The translations under genes and the position numbers were made by a program. Under the pieces are notes generated by a model. It was not told the DNA's origin. It saw nothing but the letters and a program-made list of their open reading frames with translations, and did no database searches. This document shows positions 6,286-10,372 of a DNA stretch of 10,372 nt, in pieces; the first letter of the stretch is position 1, and each line of letters starts with the position of its first letter. The stretch is from positions 1 through 10,372 of the forward strand of contig JANNGZ010000403.1 in NCBI GenBank assembly GCA_031404155.1, given 5' to 3'. The stretch comes from JANNGZ01 sp031404155 (lineage in GTDB: Bacteria; Pseudomonadota; Gammaproteobacteria; Burkholderiales; Burkholderiaceae_C).

Positions 6286-8586
6286 ATGAACAGCCTTTCA
6301 AGATTCACCGTTCTGATCGAACGCCGCGCGCTGAAGGCCTTCTTCAAGCGCCTGGTCGCCGCCACGGCCGCGCTGGCCATGCTGGGCGGGCAACCGGCCT
6401 TCGCCGCGCCTGGCAATGGCCAAGCCAAGAAGATCGCCAAGGACCTGCAGGCCGCGCTGGATGCGCCGTTAACGCCCAACGTCAAGTGGGCCAAGGACAT
6501 CAACGGCGCGCGCCAGATTCAGGTCGTGATCATGAGCAACAGCGTCGACAAGGAAATGACCGATCTGCGCACCGCCATCAAGGGCCTGGGCGGCTCGGTG
6601 CATGTGCGCATGCCCGGCCTGCGCGCCGTCACGGCCACGCTGCCGGCGGCCAAGGTGGCCCTGATCGCCGCACGCAGCGACGTCTATTCCGTAACCCCGA
6701 ACCGCGTCACCTCGCGCACTGCCAGCACGCTCGAGGCGATGACCGGTGCGTTGTCGGCCGGCGTGCGCACCAGCAGCACGCAGACCAGCTACAGCGGCCT
6801 GGACGGCAGCGGCATCGGCATCGGCATCGCCGTGCTCGACTCGGGCGTCATGAAGGCGCACGAAGCCTTCAACACCGCCGCCGGCGTGAGCCGCGTCAAG
6901 CGTAACGTCAAGATGACGAGCACCACCCAAGCCAACTGGACGACCGGCGCCGACGGTACCTCCTCGCTGCAGCCCGGCTCGACGGCGCTGACCACCTACG
7001 AGCAGTCGATCGCCGCCGACACCGTGGCGACCCAGGATGCCTACGGTCACGGCACCCACGTCGCCTCGATCGCCGTCGGTCGCCCGGCGACCTACAGCTT
7101 CGCTTCCGACCTGACCGGCCTGGCCCCCAACGCCAACGTCTATGACGTCAAGGTGCTCGACGCCAACGGCCAGGGCACGATCAGCGATGCGATGGAAGGC
7201 ATCCAGTGGGCCATCTACCATGCCAAGGAATACAACATCCGCGTGATGAACCTGAGTCTGGCCGCGGCTTCGACCGACAGCTGGCAGACCGACCCGCTGT
7301 GCGCCGCAGTGCGCAGCGCCGCGGCCGCCGGCATCACGGTGGTGGTGGCGGCCGGCAACTTCGGCAAGAACGCACTCGGCCAAGAGCGGTTCGGCACCAT
7401 CAGCGCGCCGGGCAACGACCCGACGGTGATCACCGTCGGCTCGTCGAACTCGAAGGACTCAATCTCGCGCGCCGATGACACCGTCAATGGCTTCAGCTCG
7501 CGCGGCCCGACCCGCGGCGCCTGGACCGACCTGGCGGGCGTGCGCCACGTCGACAACCTGATCAAGCCCGACCTGGTGGCTCCCGGCAACGCCCTGATCG
7601 GCGCCGCCTCGACGAAGGTCGTGGGCAGCGGCAGCCTGACCTGGAATTCGCTGGCCTCGACCTACTACACCGAGTTGGTCACGGTCACGGGCATCACCCC
7701 GGTCTACCGCGAAACGCAGATGGAACTCAGCGGCACCTCGATCGCCGCCCCGGTGGTCTCGGGCGCGGTGGCCCTGATGCTGCAGCAGAACCCGGGCCTG
7801 ACGCCGCCGCTGATCAAGGCCATCCTGCAGTATTCGGCCCAGCCGATCGTCGGCGCCAGCCTGGTGCAACAAGGAGCGGGCCTGCTCAACGTGCACGGCG
7901 CCGTCGCGCTGGCGAAGGCGCTGCGCACCGATGTCGCCTCGGCGGTCAACGCCGGCACGATCACCGCGGGCACCAGCCTGCTGGCCAGCGGCCAGAGCAT
8001 GCCGGCCACGACATCGACGATCAACGGCAGCAGCTTCAACTGGTCGCGCGTGGCCTTCATCGGCGGCAGCGTGGTCGCCAGCGGCGACGCCCTGTTCACC
8101 AAGTTCCAGCCCATGTACGACCCGCGCTTCACCTGGGCCAATGGCGTGGTGCGCAAGCGTGTGGCGAACTACTGGTCGGGCGTGGGCATCACTCCCAACA
8201 CCTATGTGCAGTCGTTCAGCGAGGTGTCGATCCCGGCCGGCCAGGCACTGGTCACCTCCGGCGTAGTCAACGGCAGCTCGCTGCTGGGCACCAGTTCGTG
8301 GCTCGGCAAGACCGGGATCTGGATGCCCACCGCGACCGTGTCGGGCTGGTTCATCGCCGGCAGCGGTGTCGTGATGAGCGAAGGCGTCGTCATGAGCGAG
8401 GGCGTCGTGATGAGCGAAGGCGTCGTCATGAGCGAAGGCGTCGTGATGAGCGAAGGCGTGGTCATGAGCGAAGGCGTCGTGATGAGCGAGGGCGTCGTCA
8501 TGAGCGAGGGCGTCGTCATGAGCGAGGGCGTCGTGATGAGCGAGGGCGTCGTCCTGAGCGAAGGCGTCGTGATGCGGGAGCGGTGA
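6286..8586 (+). CDS. Secreted subtilisin-like S8 protease with C-terminal GVVMSE repeats
   Basis: A 766-residue serine endopeptidase of family S8. It starts with a Sec signal with an unusually long n-region (about 22 residues) and hydrophobic core LVAATAALAMLGGQPAFA, with likely cleavage after Ala40. An inhibitor-I9-like propeptide follows (about 77-140). The catalytic domain (about 165-545) carries Asp185 in AVLDSGV, His255 in GHGTHVAS, oxyanion Asn358 in AAGNFG and Ser485 in SGTSIAAP, so all active-site residues are present. Residues 550-690 form an unrecognised Ser/Gly/Val-rich linker region, and 694-765 are twelve GVVMSE-type hexapeptides before a final Arg. AGGGAG at 6272-6277 sits 8 nt before the ATG. 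It is paralogous to the gene at 9162, with well over half of the shared residues identical by eye and conserved leader DNA. GGCATC occurs three times at 6811-6828 where the paralogue has two, adding a Gly-Ile just before the catalytic Asp. Export and self-activation by propeptide removal are expected; substrate unknown. Confidence 0.95.
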   Translation: MNSLSRFTVLIERRALKAFFKRLVAATAALAMLGGQPAFAAPGNGQAKKIAKDLQAALDAPLTPNVKWAKDINGARQIQVVIMSNSVDKEMTDLRTAIKGLGGSVHVRMPGLRAVTATLPAAKVALIAARSDVYSVTPNRVTSRTASTLEAMTGALSAGVRTSSTQTSYSGLDGSGIGIGIAVLDSGVMKAHEAFNTAAGVSRVKRNVKMTSTTQANWTTGADGTSSLQPGSTALTTYEQSIAADTVATQDAYGHGTHVASIAVGRPATYSFASDLTGLAPNANVYDVKVLDANGQGTISDAMEGIQWAIYHAKEYNIRVMNLSLAAASTDSWQTDPLCAAVRSAAAAGITVVVAAGNFGKNALGQERFGTISAPGNDPTVITVGSSNSKDSISRADDTVNGFSSRGPTRGAWTDLAGVRHVDNLIKPDLVAPGNALIGAASTKVVGSGSLTWNSLASTYYTELVTVTGITPVYRETQMELSGTSIAAPVVSGAVALMLQQNPGLTPPLIKAILQYSAQPIVGASLVQQGAGLLNVHGAVALAKALRTDVASAVNAGTITAGTSLLASGQSMPATTSTINGSSFNWSRVAFIGGSVVASGDALFTKFQPMYDPRFTWANGVVRKRVANYWSGVGITPNTYVQSFSEVSIPAGQALVTSGVVNGSSLLGTSSWLGKTGIWMPTATVSGWFIAGSGVVMSEGVVMSEGVVMSEGVVMSEGVVMSEGVVMSEGVVMSEGVVMSEGVVMSEGVVMSEGVVLSEGVVMRER
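8365..8580 (+). repeat. Twelve tandem 18-bp units encoding GVVMSE
   Basis: Twelve in-frame 18-bp units, GGCGTCGTGATGAGCGAA type, with no spacers. Units 1-10 all encode GVVMSE and differ only at third codon positions (GGT/GGC, GTC/GTG, GAA/GAG). Unit 11 encodes GVVLSE and unit 12 GVVMRE, then CGG and the stop. Because the unit is a multiple of three, copy-number slippage would lengthen or shorten the tail without a frameshift. A regular hexapeptide with paired Val and small/polar residues would suit a beta-solenoid or stacked-sheet tail (four three-strand coils), but that is an inference. Confidence 0.97.
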
Positions 8587-8600
8587 TCCGACAACGCTCG

Positions 8601-8627
8601 GCTGGCGGCATGCCCCGTGCCGCCGGC
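8601..8627 (+). other. Hairpin just upstream of the terminator
   Basis: GCTGGCGGCA (8601-8610) pairs with TGCCGCCGGC (8618-8627) over ten positions with one G-U, around a 7-nt loop. It has no T-tract and stands 14 bp after the protease stop, next to the stronger hairpin at 8633. It may protect the mRNA 3' end or help termination. Confidence 0.5.
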
Positions 8628-8632
8628 CCATA

Positions 8633-8675
8633 CGACGCCGGCTTCCCACCCAGGAAGCCGGCGTCGCCGCTTTTT
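8633..8675 (+). terminator. Intrinsic terminator of the first protease gene
   Basis: CGACGCCGGCTTCC (8633-8646) and GGAAGCCGGCGTCG (8653-8666) form a perfect 14-bp stem with a 6-nt loop (CACCCA), followed by CCGC and TTTTT at 8671-8675. It starts 46 bp after the stop codon of the first protease. This should end that transcript and leaves the second protease to its own promoter. Confidence 0.9.
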
Positions 8676-8697
8676 AAGGCGACTTCCCAGGTGCGGT

Positions 8698-8880
8698 CGA
8701 GTGCACGCCGCCGCCGGCCATCGGCCATCGGCCATCGGCCAGCCCTGCACAGACTCGGACTGCAATCCGTGGATCGGCTGGACAAGCAACGAGTGGGCTT
8801 CTGCCGCTGACCGAGCGACACCGCGCCACGTTCGGCGACAGGGTGTTACCGGCCGACATGGCCCGGCACAGGGTGATGGC
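8698..8880 (+). pseudogene. Decayed rsuA fragment (internal deletion, frameshift)
   Basis: A remnant related to the intact rsuA at 5213-5911. From 8751 the DNA reads RLGLQSVDRLDKQRVGF, matching RsuA GVQPVGRLDEDTTGL and keeping the catalytic Asp codon (8781-8783). After a one-base shift, 8792-8815 reads SGLLPLTE, matching TGLLLLTD. It then jumps directly to RHRATFGDRVLPADM (8816-8860), matching LHRASFGDWVLPADM. About 87 codons (RsuA residues 115-201) are missing at the junction. At DNA level CACCGCGCCA, TTCGGCGAC and CCGGCCGACATG are identical in both copies. Weaker similarity reaches back to about 8698 (ACGCCGCCGCCGGC against ACGCTGCTGCCGGC), interrupted by a 7-bp repeat expansion. The left and right ends are approximate. 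It lies between the two proteases exactly where rsuA would sit if an rsuA-leader-protease unit had been duplicated. Confidence 0.8.
8715..8740. repeat. 7-bp tandem repeat CGGCCAT, about 3.7 copies
   Basis: Three full CGGCCAT units (8715-8735) and a partial CGGCC. It lies inside the decayed rsuA fragment and has no counterpart in the intact gene, so it looks like slippage in unconstrained DNA. Confidence 0.85.
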
Positions 8881-8987
8881 AGGACAAGGCCAAGAGCACG
8901 AAAGTCGCGCGTTGAGACGTGGCGCGCCCACAGCAAAAGCAGGCGAGTGCGAAGTTTCAAGCGACACCTGCAGACAGGCCACGACGC
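8881..8987. other. Non-coding stretch before leader copy B
   Basis: Past the rsuA remnant there is no recognisable gene. Patches from about 8954 (TTCAAGC, then ACAGGCC) align with 6074-6100 at a constant offset of 2880 bp, so homology with the copy A upstream region fades in before the conserved block. The copy is about 123 bp shorter than the corresponding interval after intact rsuA. Confidence 0.55.
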
Positions 8988-9067
8988 CGTGCGAAAAACC
9001 ACGGCACGGCTTCACGCCGGCTTCGCCACCCCCGTATTGCAAATCGAAACATTTCCCCAGAATCCAT
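8988..9067 (+). promoter_or_regulatory. Duplicated conserved leader block, copy B
   Basis: The second copy of the 80-bp block, 77 of 80 positions identical to 6108-6187. It keeps the short TTCAC-loop stem (9008-9018), TTGCAA (9037-9042) and GAAACATTTC (9046-9055). It ends 94 bp before the ATG of the second protease, almost the same distance as copy A (98 bp). Beyond 9084 the two upstream regions no longer align well until the AGGGAG ribosome-binding sites. As it lies after the terminator at 8633-8675, it probably contains or adjoins the promoter of the second protease. Confidence 0.65.
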
Positions 9068-9165
9068 TACATCGCAACGACTTGTATCGATGCAGTGAGA
9101 GCCGGTTCGCAGCCGGCATCAAGCCAGTCGCGAAGTCATTCAAATTCAGGGAGCTTTCAAAATGA
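8989..9165 (+). CDS. Possible small leader ORF, copy B, overlapping the protease start (speculative)
   Basis: The frame that begins at GTG 8989 has no stop at the position of the copy A TGA (TTA at 9067-9069) and runs 58 codons, ending KFRELSK with TGA at 9163-9165. That stop overlaps the protease ATG as ATGA, a geometry often used for translational coupling. The first 26 codons match copy A with silent changes only. The remaining codons have no counterpart in copy A and no recognisable family, so the extension may be accidental. Confidence 0.25.
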   Translation: MRKTTARLHAGFATPVLQIETFPQNPLHRNDLYRCSESRFAAGIKPVAKSFKFRELSK

Positions 9166-10372
9166 ACGGCCTCACACGATTCACAGTGCTGATCGAGCGC
9201 ACGGCGCTGAAGAAATTCTTCGGTCGCCTGATGGCGCTGGTGACTGCGCTTGCGATGCTGGGCGGGCAGCCCGCAATGGCGGCACCGGGTAAAGGCAACG
9301 GCAGCGGTCAGGAAAAGAAGGTCGCACACGACCTTCAGGCCGGCATCGATGCCGGCCAGACGCCAAAGGCTCGCTGGGCGCGCGACATCCGCGGTCAGCG
9401 CATGGTGCAGGTGGTGTTCGTGAGCAACGAGCAAGACCAGAACATGGCTGGGCTGCGGCAGAGCATCGCGCAGGCCGGAGGCAGCATCGACGCCAGCATG
9501 CCCGGCCTGCGCATGCTCACCGCGACCCTGCCGGCGCACAAGGTCGCCAAGGTGGCCGAGCGCAACGATGTGAATTTCGTTGCGCCCAACCGCGAGACTC
9601 GCCGCAGCGCCAGCACCCTCGAAGCCATTACCGGCTCAACGACCACCGGCGTGCGCACAGGCTCCACCAAGACCACCTACACCGGTTTGGACGGCACCGG
9701 CATCGGCATCGCGGTGGTCGACTCCGGCGTGATGAAGAACCACGAGGCCTTCAACAACGCCGCGGGCACCACGCGGGTGGTGAAGAACGTGCAGATGCTG
9801 ACCACGTCGCTGGCCGACTGGACCAACGGCTACGACTCGAGCACTTCGCTGCAGCCGGGCAGCGCCGCGCTGGCGAGCTATGAGGCCGCGATCGACAACA
9901 GCGCCAACCTGGTCCAGGACGGCTTCGGCCACGGCACGCACGTGGCGTCGGTGGCCGCCGGCCGCCCGGTGACCTACGGCACCGCGCCCGACCTGACCGG
10001 CAGCGCACCCAACGCCAACATCTACGACGTCAAGGTGCTCAACGACTCCGGCATCGGCACCTTGAGCGACACGCTCGAGGGCATCCAGTGGGTGATCTAT
10101 CACGCCAAGGAATACAACATCCGGGTGATGAACCTGAGCCTGGCGATGGCCTCCACCGACCGCTGGCAGGACGACCCGCTGTGCACCGCGGCGCGCAGCG
10201 CGGTGGCGGTCGGCATCACCGTGGTGGTGGCCGCGGGCAACTTCGGCAAGAACATCTTCGGCCAGGAGAACTACGGCACGATCTCGTCGCCCGGCAACGA
10301 CCCGAGCGTCATCACCGTCGGCTCGGTGAACTTCAAGGGCACCACGGCACGCTCGGACGACACGGTCAACCT
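9162..10372 (+). CDS. Second secreted subtilisin-like S8 protease, 3' end outside window
   Basis: The open frame continues past the window edge; 403 residues are visible. The layout matches the first protease: long n-region, hydrophobic core LMALVTALAMLGGQPAMA with probable cleavage after Ala40, I9-like propeptide (about 80-143), then the catalytic domain with Asp187 in AVVDSGV, His257 in GHGTHVAS and oxyanion Asn360 in AAGNFG. The catalytic Ser and any C-terminal repeats lie beyond the end. AGGGAG (9148-9153) stands 8 nt before the ATG, as in the paralogue. Differences include a longer GKGNGSG linker after the signal and one fewer GGCATC (Gly-Ile) before the catalytic Asp. It arose by tandem duplication with the gene at 6286 and has diverged widely, so the two proteases may differ in substrate or expression. 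Confidence 0.94.
   Translation, partial: MNGLTRFTVLIERTALKKFFGRLMALVTALAMLGGQPAMAAPGKGNGSGQEKKVAHDLQAGIDAGQTPKARWARDIRGQRMVQVVFVSNEQDQNMAGLRQSIAQAGGSIDASMPGLRMLTATLPAHKVAKVAERNDVNFVAPNRETRRSASTLEAITGSTTTGVRTGSTKTTYTGLDGTGIGIAVVDSGVMKNHEAFNNAAGTTRVVKNVQMLTTSLADWTNGYDSSTSLQPGSAALASYEAAIDNSANLVQDGFGHGTHVASVAAGRPVTYGTAPDLTGSAPNANIYDVKVLNDSGIGTLSDTLEGIQWVIYHAKEYNIRVMNLSLAMASTDRWQDDPLCTAARSAVAVGITVVVAAGNFGKNIFGQENYGTISSPGNDPSVITVGSVNFKGTTARSDDTVN

Noticed and set aside
6286..6408. Twin-arginine signal in the first protease (ERRALK)
   Set aside because: The paralogue has ERTALK at the same place and otherwise the same signal, so an ordinary Sec signal with a long n-region is more likely.
8365..8580. 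CRISPR-like array
   Set aside because: Units are contiguous 18-mers with no spacers and lie in frame inside a protein-coding gene.
8202..9002. Antisense open frame with a Thr-Thr-Pro-Ser-Leu repeat across the 18-bp array
   Set aside because: It is the complement of the GVVMSE array extended by GC-rich bias; no start context, and it crosses the terminator and the rsuA remnant.

Overview
The window is GC-rich DNA with strongly GC-biased third codon positions and tightly spaced genes, all on the + strand. Protein content and style (paired acyl-CoA dehydrogenases, a DmpA-type peptidase, RsuA, secreted S8 proteases) suggest a betaproteobacterium of the Burkholderiales, probably near Rubrivivax, Leptothrix, Piscinibacter or Rhizobacter. 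That placement is an inference from style, not from a search.

Left part (1-5911): a metabolic and housekeeping run. Two adjacent acyl-CoA dehydrogenase genes (249-1433, 1538-2659) look like the two unlike subunits of a heteromeric enzyme of the PimC/PimD type. They are followed by a DmpA/NylC-family self-processing peptidase (2737-3735), a predicted outer-membrane lipoprotein with an alpha/beta-hydrolase domain (3816-5189), and the 16S rRNA pseudouridine synthase gene rsuA (5213-5911). The gaps are 104, 77, 80 and 23 bp, so partial co-transcription is plausible. The first gap carries a 10-bp-stem hairpin repeat.

Right part (5912-10372): a tandem duplication. Two secreted subtilisin-like (S8) proteases lie head to tail: a complete one of 766 residues (6286-8586) and a second one cut by the window edge (9162-10372). 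The complete one ends in twelve consecutive GVVMSE-type hexapeptides and is followed by a strong intrinsic terminator. Between the two genes, at about 8698-8880, lies a decayed rsuA fragment that still encodes the catalytic RLD loop and the C-terminal HRATFGDRVLPADM segment, with a large internal deletion and a frameshift. The duplicated unit was therefore probably rsuA-leader-protease.

The most striking signal is an 80-bp block upstream of both proteases (6108-6187 and 8988-9067) that is identical at 77 of 80 positions, although the rsuA copy decayed and the protease coding sequences diverged widely. In one reading frame, opened by a GTG, all three differences are synonymous. At the second copy that frame runs on to an ATGA overlap with the protease start. 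The block is either a constrained regulatory element or a small coding leader, or has been homogenised by gene conversion.
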